Shown here in pieces: positions 7,477-16,608 of a stretch of DNA of 64,000 nt. Origin of the DNA: DATCLS01 sp036563805 (GTDB lineage: Bacteria > Actinomycetota > Acidimicrobiia > Acidimicrobiales > VFJN01); contig DATCLS010000094.1 in assembly GCA_036563805.1 (NCBI GenBank), positions 1 to 64,000 of the forward strand, written 5' to 3'. The notes under the pieces were generated by a model. That model was not told the DNA's origin. It was given only the letters and a program-made list of their open reading frames with translations, and did not search any database. The position numbers and the translations under genes are program-made. Each line of letters begins with the position of its first letter. Positions within the stretch are counted from its first letter, which is position 1.

Positions 7477-9852
7477 ATGACGGACCAATCCGCGGAGTCC
7501 GCCGTCCGGCGTCCGACCGGGCGCCAAGCGGCGCGGGGCACGCCGCCGGCAGGGCCGTTCGAGCGGACCACCCGGTCCCGGGCCACCCGCGCCGCCCCGC
7601 GGCACCGCCGGCCGGCGCCGGCGGTCGATCCGCGGTACGGCGACCCCGGCGACACGCTCGACGACCGGGCGCCGGCGACGCGGCCCCGCCCTCCGGGCCG
7701 GCCCCCGGCCAGCGGCCCGCCGGCGCCCGACGCCCGGCGCGACGATCCCACCGTCGCCGCAGTCTGGGACGCCGACGGGCCTGGCGCCGACCTCCTCTTC
7801 TGGGCCGACAGCGACCCCAGGAACGGCGACCCCGGGCCCGGCGACGACCCGAGCGACCACCCGTTCTGGGCCGACGGCGCGCCCAGGAACGGCGAGGACC
7901 GGCCGACGGGTAGCCGGGCCCGGCGCCGCCAGGCCCGGCGCCAAGGCGGCGTGGCGGCCGCTGCGGCCACGCCGCAGCCGGCGGGCGGCGGGCCTGGCGG
8001 GGGGTCCGGCGACGAGGAAGACGGCGGCGGGGGCGACGGCGGCGGAAGCGACGGCGGCGGGGGCGTCGACGGGCGAGGCGACCGGGCCCGGCCAGGCCGC
8101 CGGGCGGTGCTCGCCGCCCTGGCCGGCGGCGGGGCCGCCGGCCTCACCTGGTACGCGACCGCCAACGGTCTGGCCGGCACCCGCGGCTCGCTCGACGGGC
8201 TGCTCGGCCCGGTGCCGCCCCCTCCCCCGCCGGCCGAGGACCGCCACGCCGCCTTCCGGGCGGCCGACGCCGGCGGCTTCGCCAACCGCGACGAGAGCTA
8301 CGCCCGCTCGGCCATGCCGGCCGAGCCCGTGGCGCCCGAGCCCCCGCCGGCTCGGGCCCGGCCCACGACGCTGTTCCCCACGGCGGCCGAGGCGGCCGAA
8401 CGCACCGAGCCGCAGGGACCGACGATCCTGGCCACCGACGAGCCCATCCACCACCTGCTCCGGCGCACGACGTTCGGGCCGACGCCGGCGCTGGTCGAGG
8501 AGGTCCGGTCCCGGGGCATCGACGCCTGGCTGGCCGACCAGCTCGACCCGTCGGCCATCGACGACGCCGAGGCCGACGCGGTCTGGGCCCAGTTCCCGAT
8601 GGCCAGCATGACGCCCGCCCAGATCCAGGGGGCGATCGAGCGCTACCGCTGGGACGCCATGGCCGAGTACGGGCAGGCCACGCTGGCCCGCCAGATCTGG
8701 TCGCGCCGCCAGCTGTTCGAGGTGATGGTCGACTTCTGGGCCAACCACTTCAACACCCCGACCCCGGGCGAGGGCGGGTGGGACACGGCGCCCTCGTACC
8801 ACAACGACGTGATCCGGCGGCACGCCCTCGGCTCGTTCACCGACATGCTGCTGGCGGTGGCCCGGCACCCGTCGATGCTGCGCTACCTCAGCAACCACGA
8901 CTCGCACAAGGACTCGGTCAACGAGAACTACGGCCGCGAGCTGCTGGAGCTGCACACGGTCGGGGTGCAGGCCGGCTACTCCGAGGACGACGTGCGCAAC
9001 AGCGCCTACATCCTCACCGGTCGGACCGTCGCCGGGCAGGACGACGAGGCCGGCCGGCCCGAGAGCACCTTCTACTACGATCCCGAGCGGCACTGGACGG
9101 GCCCGGTCCGAGTGCTCGACTTCCAGCACGCCAACGCCTCGCCCGAGGGCGGCCTCGAGGTGGGCGACGCCTACCTCCGCTACCTGGCCACCCACCCGGC
9201 CACGGCCCGGACGATCGCCCGCAAGCTGGCCGTGCGGTTCGTGTCCGACGACCCGCCGGACGTCCTGGTCGACCGCCTGGCCGAGACGTTCCTCGAGTCC
9301 GGCACGCAGATCGTGCCCGTGCTCCAGGTCCTGTTCCGGTCCGGCGAGTTCTGGGCCGCCGTCGGCCAGAAGACACGGCGCCCCCTTGAGAACATCGTGG
9401 CCTCGGCCCGGGCGGTCGGCGTCCGGCCCGGGCCCGACACGCGCGGCTTCGTCGAATCGCTGTACTGGCGGGCCGGCAACGCCGGCCACAAGCCGCTGGC
9501 CTGGCCGGCCCCCAACGGATACCCCGACGTACAGGCCGCCTGGCGGTCGGCGAACGGCCTGCTCGAGGCGTGGAACGTCCACCGCGCCCTCGTCGGCGCC
9601 TGGGAGGAAGGCGCCACCTACACGCCCGCCGAGGCGCTGGCCGGTGACGGCCCCCAGGCCACGGTCGGCGCGTACGTAGACACGCTGTGCCGGCGGCTGT
9701 GCCTCCAGACCTTCCGGCCCGAGCACCGCAACGTGCTGGTGGCCTTCCTCGAGGCCGGGGAGTCCGCCCCCATCGCCGAGGCCGACCTGCACCACTCCGC
9801 CGGCCACCTCGTGCCGCTGGTGCTCGACTCGCCCTACTTCGCGCTCCGGTGA
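7477..9852 (+). CDS. DUF1800 family exported protein
   Basis: 791 residues from ATG 7477, which has GGGGGA nearby. Residues 1-205 are low-complexity, with a repeated FWADsxPRNG motif. A twin-arginine-like hydrophobic stretch (RPGRRAVLAALAGGG..., about 206-228) follows. Residues about 320-790 are the DUF1800 domain, seen in HHLLRRTTFGPTP, VMVDFWANHFN, NENYGRELLELHTVGV and the RTIARKLAVRFV helix. Function is unknown. Genes of this family are normally paired with DUF1501, as here, where the next gene begins 10 bp later. The 200-residue stretch before the export signal is odd. A wrong start could explain it, but codon use is normal throughout. Confidence 0.85.
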   Translation: MTDQSAESAVRRPTGRQAARGTPPAGPFERTTRSRATRAAPRHRRPAPAVDPRYGDPGDTLDDRAPATRPRPPGRPPASGPPAPDARRDDPTVAAVWDADGPGADLLFWADSDPRNGDPGPGDDPSDHPFWADGAPRNGEDRPTGSRARRRQARRQGGVAAAAATPQPAGGGPGGGSGDEEDGGGGDGGGSDGGGGVDGRGDRARPGRRAVLAALAGGGAAGLTWYATANGLAGTRGSLDGLLGPVPPPPPPAEDRHAAFRAADAGGFANRDESYARSAMPAEPVAPEPPPARARPTTLFPTAAEAAERTEPQGPTILATDEPIHHLLRRTTFGPTPALVEEVRSRGIDAWLADQLDPSAIDDAEADAVWAQFPMASMTPAQIQGAIERYRWDAMAEYGQATLARQIWSRRQLFEVMVDFWANHFNTPTPGEGGWDTAPSYHNDVIRRHALGSFTDMLLAVARHPSMLRYLSNHDSHKDSVNENYGRELLELHTVGVQAGYSEDDVRNSAYILTGRTVAGQDDEAGRPESTFYYDPERHWTGPVRVLDFQHANASPEGGLEVGDAYLRYLATHPATARTIARKLAVRFVSDDPPDVLVDRLAETFLESGTQIVPVLQVLFRSGEFWAAVGQKTRRPLENIVASARAVGVRPGPDTRGFVESLYWRAGNAGHKPLAWPAPNGYPDVQAAWRSANGLLEAWNVHRALVGAWEEGATYTPAEALAGDGPQATVGAYVDTLCRRLCLQTFRPEHRNVLVAFLEAGESAPIAEADLHHSAGHLVPLVLDSPYFALR

Positions 9853-9862
9853 GGTGCCCGCC

Positions 9863-11365
9863 GTGATCGATCCCCTGCTCGACCTGCCGCCCGAGGCGCT
9901 GCACCCCGAGTGCCCCGACCTGGCCCGCCTGGGCCCCACCCCCGGCGAGGCCCTCCTGCGGGCCCGGGCCGCCCGGGTCGAGGCCGACCGCCGGGCCCAC
10001 CGGGAGACCGTCGCCGCCCTGGCCGAGGACGAGGGCGTGACCACCGCCGGTCCGGTCGACGGCGCCGACCGGACCGGTGGCAACGCCGGCGCGGCCGGCG
10101 TCCAAGCGGGCCCGGCGGGCGACGAGCCGGCCGGCGACGGCGCAGCGGCGCCCCGGGGCGTGAGCCGCCGCCGGTTCCTCGCCGGGGCCGGCGTGGCCGG
10201 CGCCACCGTCCTGACCCGCCAGCTGACCACCACCCGCGTGTCGTTCGGCGTCGACAACGGCTCGGGCATCCTGGTCAGCGTCTTCCTGCGGGGCGGCATG
10301 GACGGCCTGTCGGTGGTCGTCCCGGCCGACGACCCCCACCTGCTCGAGGCGCGGCCCGACATCGCCGTGCGGGGCGGCGCGCTGCTCCCGCTCGACCGGG
10401 GCTTCGGCCTCCACCCGGCGCTGCGGCCCCTGCACGAGCTGTGGAACCGAGGCCAGTTCACCGCCGTGCCGGCCGTGTCGACGCCGGAGATCTCCCGCAG
10501 CCACTTCCAGGCGCAGGACTGCCTGGAGCGGGGCGGTTCGGCCACCGGCGCCCCGGAGGGCTGGCTCGACCGGGTGCTCGACCGGCTCGGGCCGGGCACC
10601 ACGTTCCGCTCGATCAGCCAGGGGGCGACGATCCCCCGGGCGCTGGCGGGCGACCAGCCGTCGCTGTCGCTGCGCACGGTCGAGGACTTCAAGCTCCAGG
10701 GCTGGGAGGGCGTCCACCAGAAGACGCTCGACGCCCTGTCCGCCCTCTACACCGGGCTCGACCACCCGCTGAGCGCGGCTGCGGCCACCACGCTCGAGGC
10801 GCTGGGCACAGCCGACCGGCTCAACGCCACGCCCTACGAGCCGGGGGCGACCTACCCCGAGGGCGACTTCGCCGCCGGCCTGCGCGAGGTGGCCCGCCTG
10901 ATCAGGAGCGACGTCGGGCTTCGGGTGGCGTGCATCGACTGTGGGGGCTGGGACATGCACACCGGCATCGGCACGGTCGACCGGGGCCGCATGCGCGACC
11001 AGCTCACGACGCTCGGCTGGGCGCTCGGCGCCTTCGCCACCGACCTCGGCGACCGGTTCGACGACGTCACGGTCGTGGTCATGACCGAGTTCGGCCGGCG
11101 CATCGCCCAGAACGGCAGCAACGGCACCGATCACGGCCACGGCGCGGTGGTCCTGCTGGCCGGCGGCGGGCTCGCCGGGCGGACCGTCCACGGCAACTGG
11201 CAGGGGCTGGCGCCCGAGGTCACCGACCAGGGCGACGTGCCCGGGTCGAACGACTACCGCAACGTGCTCGGCGAGGTGGTCGTGGGCCGCCTCGGCCTCT
11301 CCCCCACAGACCTGGCGACGGTGTTCCCGGGGCACCGTTACCAGCCGATCGGCGTCATGGCCTGA
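9863..11365 (+). CDS. DUF1501 family twin-arginine-exported protein
   Basis: About 500 residues. GTG 9863 has GAGG eight bases upstream; GTG 9854 in frame is the alternative. A twin-arginine motif with hydrophobic core, SRRRFLAGAGVAGATVL, lies near residue 102 rather than at the N-terminus. Family signatures then follow: LRGGMDGLSVVVP, RSHFQAQD, GGWDMHTG, TEFGRRIAQNGSNGTDHG and GNWQGLAPE. DUF1501 is related to the alkaline-phosphatase/sulfatase superfamily; His and Asp in the GTDHGHG motif could bind metal. It is almost certainly the functional partner of the DUF1800 gene just upstream. Confidence 0.87.
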   Translation: MIDPLLDLPPEALHPECPDLARLGPTPGEALLRARAARVEADRRAHRETVAALAEDEGVTTAGPVDGADRTGGNAGAAGVQAGPAGDEPAGDGAAAPRGVSRRRFLAGAGVAGATVLTRQLTTTRVSFGVDNGSGILVSVFLRGGMDGLSVVVPADDPHLLEARPDIAVRGGALLPLDRGFGLHPALRPLHELWNRGQFTAVPAVSTPEISRSHFQAQDCLERGGSATGAPEGWLDRVLDRLGPGTTFRSISQGATIPRALAGDQPSLSLRTVEDFKLQGWEGVHQKTLDALSALYTGLDHPLSAAAATTLEALGTADRLNATPYEPGATYPEGDFAAGLREVARLIRSDVGLRVACIDCGGWDMHTGIGTVDRGRMRDQLTTLGWALGAFATDLGDRFDDVTVVVMTEFGRRIAQNGSNGTDHGHGAVVLLAGGGLAGRTVHGNWQGLAPEVTDQGDVPGSNDYRNVLGEVVVGRLGLSPTDLATVFPGHRYQPIGVMA

Positions 11366-11474
11366 CGCCCCTCCCTGGGAAGATCCTGGGAGCCGCCTGG
11401 TCAAACGGCGCTACGAGAACGTAAGTTGTCACCTGGGCTGGGGCCAACTGGACTACTCGGAGGACACGAGAACG

Positions 11475-12089
11475 TTGGCGCTGCGCGGGACCCTCGACAC
11501 GTTCGGTCTGCCCGACGTCTTGCGGCTACTGGCCTCGACAGGCAAGACGGGCCGCCTGCACGTGGACGGCGATAGCGGCCAGGGAAGCATCTGGCTGCGG
11601 GGCGGGGCGGTGACGAGCGCCCTGTCCGACAGATCCGGGGCCGGGCCTCCCGACGAGGCGCTGGCCGACCTGCTCCGCTACGAGATGGGCGCCTTCGCGT
11701 TCGACGCCGACTACGACGGCCCCGAGCAGGAGGTGAACGGCTCCGAGCCCCGCGACATCGAGCAGCTCCTGGCCAGCGCCAGCCGGCTGCTCGACGAGTG
11801 GAACGACCACCTGACGGTCGTGCCGTCGCTCGACCACCGGGTGGCGCTCGTCGACCGCCTCCCCGACGACCACGAGGTCACGCTCGACGCCCGGCGGTGG
11901 ACGGCGATCACGGCGCTCGGCCCGGGCTGCACGGCCGGCGAGCTGGCCGGCGCCCTCGGCCTCACCGAGCTCGACGTGCTGCGGGTGATCCACGACCTCG
12001 TCGACTTGGGCATCGTCACGGTGTCGCCGCCGGGCGGGGCGCCGAGCCGGCCCACCGACCGGCCCGTTCTCAGCGCCCGCGGGCGGTGA
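11475..12089 (+). CDS. DUF4388 (PatA-like N-terminal) domain protein
   Basis: 204 residues from TTG 11475, which has GGAGG eleven bases upstream. Residues 1-100 are a DUF4388 domain, opening LRGTLDTFGLPDVLRLLASTGKTGRL with GSIWLRGGAVTSA. This domain occurs in two-component and gliding proteins and is thought to be a protein-interaction module. The C-terminal half resembles a winged helix (DARRWTAITALGPGCTAGELAGALGLTELDVLRVI). It may be an adaptor in the signalling block between the two kinases. The partner is not visible. Confidence 0.75.
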   Translation: MALRGTLDTFGLPDVLRLLASTGKTGRLHVDGDSGQGSIWLRGGAVTSALSDRSGAGPPDEALADLLRYEMGAFAFDADYDGPEQEVNGSEPRDIEQLLASASRLLDEWNDHLTVVPSLDHRVALVDRLPDDHEVTLDARRWTAITALGPGCTAGELAGALGLTELDVLRVIHDLVDLGIVTVSPPGGAPSRPTDRPVLSARGR

Positions 12090-12190
12090 GCCGCGCCGCC
12101 GGCAACGGGGCCGGCGACCCCACGGGCCGACGCCGGCGCGGGCGGTGATCCGGGAGCGTCGGCGCGCCCGGGCGACGGCGGGCTCGACGG

Positions 12191-14086
12191 TCAGTTCCCG
12201 CTGACGGCGAGCTCGGAGATGGCGGTGAAGTCCCGGGGCGCGTCGCCGGTCACGCCGTTGATGCGCAGCCGGACCACGCTGGAGTGGGCGTCGACGCGCA
12301 CGGTCTGCATCTCGGGGGCGTCGCGGAGCGGCTGCTCGGCCATGCTGCCGTCCTCGAACTGCCAGGTGACCGACGTGGGCCGCCGGTTCTCGCGGAACCG
12401 GTCGGCGCCGTCGCACGGGTCGGTCTTGGCGTAGCCGGGCACGAGGCCCACCGAGCGGATCCGGTGCGGGCCGTCGAGCGTGAGCGTCAGCCACTCGCCC
12501 GAGCCGTCGCCCGGCATCCGCCACGCCGTGCGCGGGTTGCCGTCTGTGAGGTTGCCGGAGTGGTAGCTGACCGGGTTGCCGCAGGCGTCGTTGGCGTCGG
12601 CCGCGGTCGCCGGCACCTGGACCTGGCCGATGGCGAGCGGCCGCGGCGGACCGGCGGCGGTGGTCGTCGTCGTGGGGCGGGTCGTGGTGGTCGTCGCCTC
12701 GGTCGTGGTGGTCGTCGATGCGGTCGTCGTGGTCGACGCCTCGGTGGTGGTCGTCGTCTCCTCGGTGGTGGTGGTGCTCTCCTCGGAGCGCGCCGACTCG
12801 CCGCCGTCGTCGCGGGTCAGGGCGTAGGCCGTCCCGCCCCCCACCGCGGCGACCAGGACCAGGGCGGCGACCAGCGCCGGCCACCGCCGGCGCCGGGTCG
12901 GCTCCTCGGACGGCGGGGGCGGCGGCCACTGGCCGATGCGGGACCGGTGGACGGTGGCGTCGCCGTCGGGCGACCCGTCCGGGCCGGCCGGCGGGCCGGC
13001 AGGCGACGCCGCAGGCGCGGTCGGGGCCGCGCCCTCGCCCACCAGAGCGGGGGCCGGCGGGACGCCGGGCTCCCCCGCCGGCGCGGCGGGCGCGGTGGCC
13101 GGCGGGCCAGGCGGGCCCCCGGGCTCGGCCAACGGCAGGCCGGTCGGCGCCGCGAACGCGGCTGGCGTCGACGGCTCGGCCGGCGGCGGGTGCTCGGCGG
13201 CCGCATCGGCCCCGGCCGGGGGGTCGATGACGATCGGCTGGGTGACCTCGACGCCCATCTCCTCCTGCGCCTGCTGGAGCGCCTGGGCGAAGGCCAGGGC
13301 CGTGGGCGTCCGGGTCGCCGGGTCGCGGGCCAGCGCCCCCTGGAGGGCGGTGTCGAGCGCCCGGGGCATGTCGGGCCGGCCGACCGGCGCCACGTCCGAC
13401 TGGAGGATGCGGTTCAGCAGCGACGCCAGCGACTCGCCCTCGGCCAGCTGGTGGGGCGGCCGGCCGGCCAGCATCGTGTAGGTGGTCGAGCCCAACGAGT
13501 AGACGTCGGACACCGGCGTGGGCGTGGCCCGGTCGAGCACCTCGGGCGGGGCGTGGTACGGGCTGAGCGCGTCGGTGCCGGCGGTGACGTCCTGGTGCTC
13601 GGCCAGGATCGACAGCCCGAAGTCGGTCAGCGCCGGGTGGCCGTACGTGGTGAGCAGCACGTTGCCCGGCTTCACGTCCCGGTGGACGACCCCGGCCCGG
13701 TGGGCCGACTCCAGCGCCCCGGCCAGCGCCACGGCGATCCGCAGGGCCTCCGCCACCGGCAGCGGCCCCGACGCCCGCACCCGGTCGGCGATCGAGCCGC
13801 CCTCGTACAGCTCCATGGCGATGTAGGGGCGGCCGGACGGGCTCAGGCCGGCGTCGTAGACGGTCACGATGTGCGGGTGGGCCGACACCCGGCCGGCCAC
13901 CTGGCACTCGCGCAGGAAGCGCCGCTGGGCGCGGTCGTCGCCCAGCGAGAACGTCAGGATTTTGACCGCCACCCAGCGGTCGAACTGCTCCTGGTAGGCC
14001 CGGAAGACCTCGCTGTACCCGCCCCGCCCGAGCGGCGTGAGGTCGCGGAATCCGGGCACGTGGGGCGCGGCGGAGGTCCCAGTCAT
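12191..14086 (-). CDS. Membrane Ser/Thr protein kinase with discoidin-like extracellular domain
   Basis: 631 residues. The kinase domain (about 12-275) has GRGGYSEVF, the VAVK lysine at 42, HRDVKPGN and TDFGLS. A proline/alanine-rich linker leads to a membrane helix near 400-420 (WPALVAALVLVAAVGGGTAY). A 45-residue Thr-rich spacer follows, then a C-terminal 150-residue domain that reads like the discoidin / NADase-type sugar-binding fold (SYHSGNLTDGNPRTAWRMPG, then GEWLTLTLDG). The outside part therefore probably senses a glycan or wall component. It is divergent from the ClpP-like gene, with 93 bp between starts. Confidence 0.87.
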   Translation of the reverse strand: MTGTSAAPHVPGFRDLTPLGRGGYSEVFRAYQEQFDRWVAVKILTFSLGDDRAQRRFLRECQVAGRVSAHPHIVTVYDAGLSPSGRPYIAMELYEGGSIADRVRASGPLPVAEALRIAVALAGALESAHRAGVVHRDVKPGNVLLTTYGHPALTDFGLSILAEHQDVTAGTDALSPYHAPPEVLDRATPTPVSDVYSLGSTTYTMLAGRPPHQLAEGESLASLLNRILQSDVAPVGRPDMPRALDTALQGALARDPATRTPTALAFAQALQQAQEEMGVEVTQPIVIDPPAGADAAAEHPPPAEPSTPAAFAAPTGLPLAEPGGPPGPPATAPAAPAGEPGVPPAPALVGEGAAPTAPAASPAGPPAGPDGSPDGDATVHRSRIGQWPPPPPSEEPTRRRRWPALVAALVLVAAVGGGTAYALTRDDGGESARSEESTTTTEETTTTTEASTTTTASTTTTTEATTTTTRPTTTTTAAGPPRPLAIGQVQVPATAADANDACGNPVSYHSGNLTDGNPRTAWRMPGDGSGEWLTLTLDGPHRIRSVGLVPGYAKTDPCDGADRFRENRRPTSVTWQFEDGSMAEQPLRDAPEMQTVRVDAHSSVVRLRINGVTGDAPRDFTAISELAVSGN

Positions 14087-14179
14087 GGCGTCTCGCGAGG
14101 GTATCGGTCGCGGCGGAGCTGACGCGTTCGCGAGAGCGTCCGGTGGACGAGTGCCGGACGCTGCGCTATCACGGCGGTC

Positions 14180-14890
14180 ATGGAGCCCGCGCTCGTCGGC
14201 AGCGACCCCCGGTTCCCCGGGTTCCCGCCCGAGGTGCCGTTCCCGCCGGGGCCCACGCCGCCGGGCTTCCCGCCGGCGCCGGGCCGCCCGCCGGTGGTCC
14301 CCCAGGTGCCGGTGCCGGGCACCGAGCCGCCGGGCGGCGACTTGCGCGCCCGGGTGTACGACGACCTCCTGTCCCGGCGCACGGTGGTGCTCGACCGGGC
14401 GCTCGACGCCGAGACGGCCACCCTGGTCGCCGCCCAGCTCATGGCGCTCGACAACGCCGGCTCCGACCCGGTCAAGCTGGTCGTCAACAGCCCGGGCGGC
14501 CCGCTCGACGCCGTGGCCGCCGTCCTCGACACGATGGCGCTCGTGCAGGGGCCGATCGAGACGACGTGCCTGGGCCGGGCCGACGGCACGGCCGCCCTCG
14601 TCGTGGCCTCGGGCACCGGACGGCGCCGCATGGGGTCGGGCGCCCGGGTCCGCCTGCGGTTCGCGGACGTCGAGCTGGCCGGCCCGGCCAGCCGGCTCGA
14701 CGGCGAACTGGCCCGCCAGCGCGACCTCCAGCGATCGCTGATCGACCGGCTCGTGGCCATCACCGGCCAGGAGCGGCGGCTCGTCGAGCGCGACGTCGAG
14801 ACCGGCCGCACGCTGACCGCGCCGGAGGCGGTGGCCTACGGCCTGGCCGACGAGGTCATCGGCGCGCCCGGCCCCCGCCCGGGGCGCTGA
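14180..14890 (+). CDS. ClpP-fold protein lacking the catalytic triad
   Basis: 236 residues. A proline-rich N-terminal arm (1-50) precedes a ClpP/crotonase-like fold: LVVNSPGGPLDA, the strand TTCLGRADGTAALVVASGTG, then ARVRLRF and a C-terminal TLTAPEAVAYGLADEVI that matches ClpP closely. In an alignment made by eye with E. coli ClpP, the nucleophile of GQAASMG becomes Gly (GRADGTA). The His of MIHQP becomes Arg, and the Asp of ERDRF becomes Gly (ETGRT). The protein should therefore not cleave peptides. It recalls ClpR subunits, which pack into Clp rings without activity. Confidence 0.75.
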   Translation: MEPALVGSDPRFPGFPPEVPFPPGPTPPGFPPAPGRPPVVPQVPVPGTEPPGGDLRARVYDDLLSRRTVVLDRALDAETATLVAAQLMALDNAGSDPVKLVVNSPGGPLDAVAAVLDTMALVQGPIETTCLGRADGTAALVVASGTGRRRMGSGARVRLRFADVELAGPASRLDGELARQRDLQRSLIDRLVAITGQERRLVERDVETGRTLTAPEAVAYGLADEVIGAPGPRPGR

Positions 14891-14962
14891 GCCCGGGCCG
14901 GCCCGAGCCCGAGCCGCTCCCGCGCCGTCGCGTCCCGGGCTCGCGTCCGAGCGCCCGGTGCC

Positions 14963-16492
14963 TCAGGCCGGCGACGCCGGGTCGGAGCCGGACCGGCTGG
15001 CGGCCAGCTCGGCGAGCTCCGACTTGAGGACCCGGCGCAGCAGCTTGCCGGTCTCGTTGTAGGGGAGGCTGGTGCGCACGTCGATCAGGACGGGCGTGCG
15101 CGACGACCGGAGCCGCTCGCGCACCCAGGCCTGGAGCTCGGCCTCGCCGGCCGCCGCCCCCGGGTGGAGCACGACGGCGGCCGCCACCGCCTCGCCCCAC
15201 TCGTCGTCGGGCACGCCGGTCACCCCGGCCTCGGCCACGTCGGGGTGATCCAGCAGCACGTCCTCGATCTCGCCCGGCGACATGTTCTCGCCGCCCCGGA
15301 CGATGACGTCGTCGAGGCGGCCCTCGACGTACAGGAACCCGTCGGCGTCGAGCCGGCCGCTGTCGTTGGTCGGGAACCAGCCGTCGTCGGTCAGGGCCGA
15401 GCGGCCGAGGTACTCGCCGGCCACCTGCTCGCCCCGCACGACGATCTCGCCGGTCTCGCCGGTCGGCAGCGGGTTGCCCAGGGGGTCGCGGATCTCGAGC
15501 TCGAGCGTGGGCAGCGGGCGCCCCACCGAGCCGAGGCGGGCCCGCACGGCGGGGTCGTCGCTGGCGTGGGCGACCCGGTGGTCCTCGGGGCCGAGCACGG
15601 CGATCGTGCTGCTCGTCTCGGTCAGCCCGTAGGCGTTGACGAAGCCGACGTGGGGCAGCAGGTCCATGGCCCGCTCGATCACCGGCACCGGCATGCGTCC
15701 CCCGCCGTAGGACAGGTGGGCCAGCGCCGGGAGCTTGGCCCCCAGCGTCTCGATGGCGTCGAGGATCCGCCCCAGCATGGTGGGCACGACCATGGCGTGG
15801 GTGATCGCCTCCTCCTCGGCCAGGCGCACCCACTCGATCGGGTCGAACTGGGGCAGGTAGACGATGCGGCGACCCGAGTACGTGCCCGACAGGATGGCGG
15901 CCATGCCGGCCACGTGGTAAGGGGGCACGCTGACCAGCGCCGCCTCCTCCTCGGCCGAGGACATGTACTCGACCGTCGACAGCACGTAGGACGCCAGATG
16001 GCGGTGGCGGAGCAGGGCCGCCTTGGGCTCGCCGGTGGTGCCGCTCGTGAACAGCCAGATGGCGACCGACTCGGGGTCGACCTCGCCGCCCGGGTGGGGC
16101 TCGGCCTCCTCCAGCCGGCCGACCAGGTCGCCGCGTGTCACCACGGTCAGGCCGTCGACGCCGGCGATGCGCCCGGCGCTGGCCTCGTCCGCGACCACGA
16201 CCGCGGGAGCGACCCGGCCGATCACCGACCGCAGCCGGTCGTCGGCCAGCCGGTAGTTGACGGGGGCGAACGGCACGCCGGCCAGCCCGCTGGCGAACAG
16301 CAGCACGGGGACGGCCTCGGAGTTCAGGTCGACGAGCCCGACGCGCTCGGCCCCGGACTCGGCGACGAGCGACGCGGCCCGTCGGGCCCGGTCGAGCAGC
16401 TCGCTGTAGGTGAGCCCCCCGGCGCGCCGGCCGACCGCGATGCGGTCGCCCATGCCCTCGGCGGCCATCTCCAGCAGCATCGTGACGTTCAT
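14963..16492 (-). CDS. AMP-forming acyl-CoA synthetase
   Basis: 509 residues from ATG 16492 (AGGGGG five bases upstream). It activates a carboxylic acid to its acyl-adenylate and then the CoA thioester. The adenylate-forming signatures are WLFTSGTTGEPKAALL (about 165), VNAYGLTETSS (about 310), the D-containing DGWFPTNDSGRLDADGF and GRLDDVIVRGGENMSPGEIE, and a C-terminal catalytic lysine in NETGKLLRR. Substrate cannot be inferred. It is divergent from the unknown gene at 16609 across a short region with inverted repeats. Confidence 0.85.
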   Translation of the reverse strand: MNVTMLLEMAAEGMGDRIAVGRRAGGLTYSELLDRARRAASLVAESGAERVGLVDLNSEAVPVLLFASGLAGVPFAPVNYRLADDRLRSVIGRVAPAVVVADEASAGRIAGVDGLTVVTRGDLVGRLEEAEPHPGGEVDPESVAIWLFTSGTTGEPKAALLRHRHLASYVLSTVEYMSSAEEEAALVSVPPYHVAGMAAILSGTYSGRRIVYLPQFDPIEWVRLAEEEAITHAMVVPTMLGRILDAIETLGAKLPALAHLSYGGGRMPVPVIERAMDLLPHVGFVNAYGLTETSSTIAVLGPEDHRVAHASDDPAVRARLGSVGRPLPTLELEIRDPLGNPLPTGETGEIVVRGEQVAGEYLGRSALTDDGWFPTNDSGRLDADGFLYVEGRLDDVIVRGGENMSPGEIEDVLLDHPDVAEAGVTGVPDDEWGEAVAAAVVLHPGAAAGEAELQAWVRERLRSSRTPVLIDVRTSLPYNETGKLLRRVLKSELAELAASRSGSDPASPA

Positions 16493-16518
16493 CGTCCCCC
16501 TGTCCCCAATGTGTGGTC

Positions 16519-16549
16519 GCGCCACGGTATCCACAATCAGGTGTGGCGC
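16519..16549. promoter_or_regulatory. Inverted repeat in divergent promoter region
   Basis: GCGCCAC (16519-16525) and GTGGCGC (16543-16549) form a perfect 7-bp inverted repeat, with TGTGG/CCACA half-sites interleaved. It lies between the starts of the acyl-CoA ligase (16492, minus) and the gene at 16609 (plus) and is a candidate shared operator. Confidence 0.35.
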
Positions 16550-16608
16550 GGCAGCTGAGCAGGGCGCACACTGGAGGGAGCAACGTCGACACCCATTGGG
16601 GGCGTCTC

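Noticed and set aside
7243..10692. Minus-strand open frame of about 1150 codons
   Set aside because: It mirrors the DUF1800 and DUF1501 genes, is Arg/Pro/Gly-rich and has no domain. High GC leaves antisense frames open.
12660..12780. Dense GTCGTGGTGGTC-like repetition, first read as a satellite or CRISPR-like array
   Set aside because: It is the Thr-codon run (TTTT spacers) of the kinase gene; units vary and there are no spacers.
12284..14122. Long plus-strand frame opposite the second kinase
   Set aside because: Antisense shadow of a gene with full kinase motifs; Val/Gly/Arg-rich and no recognisable domain.
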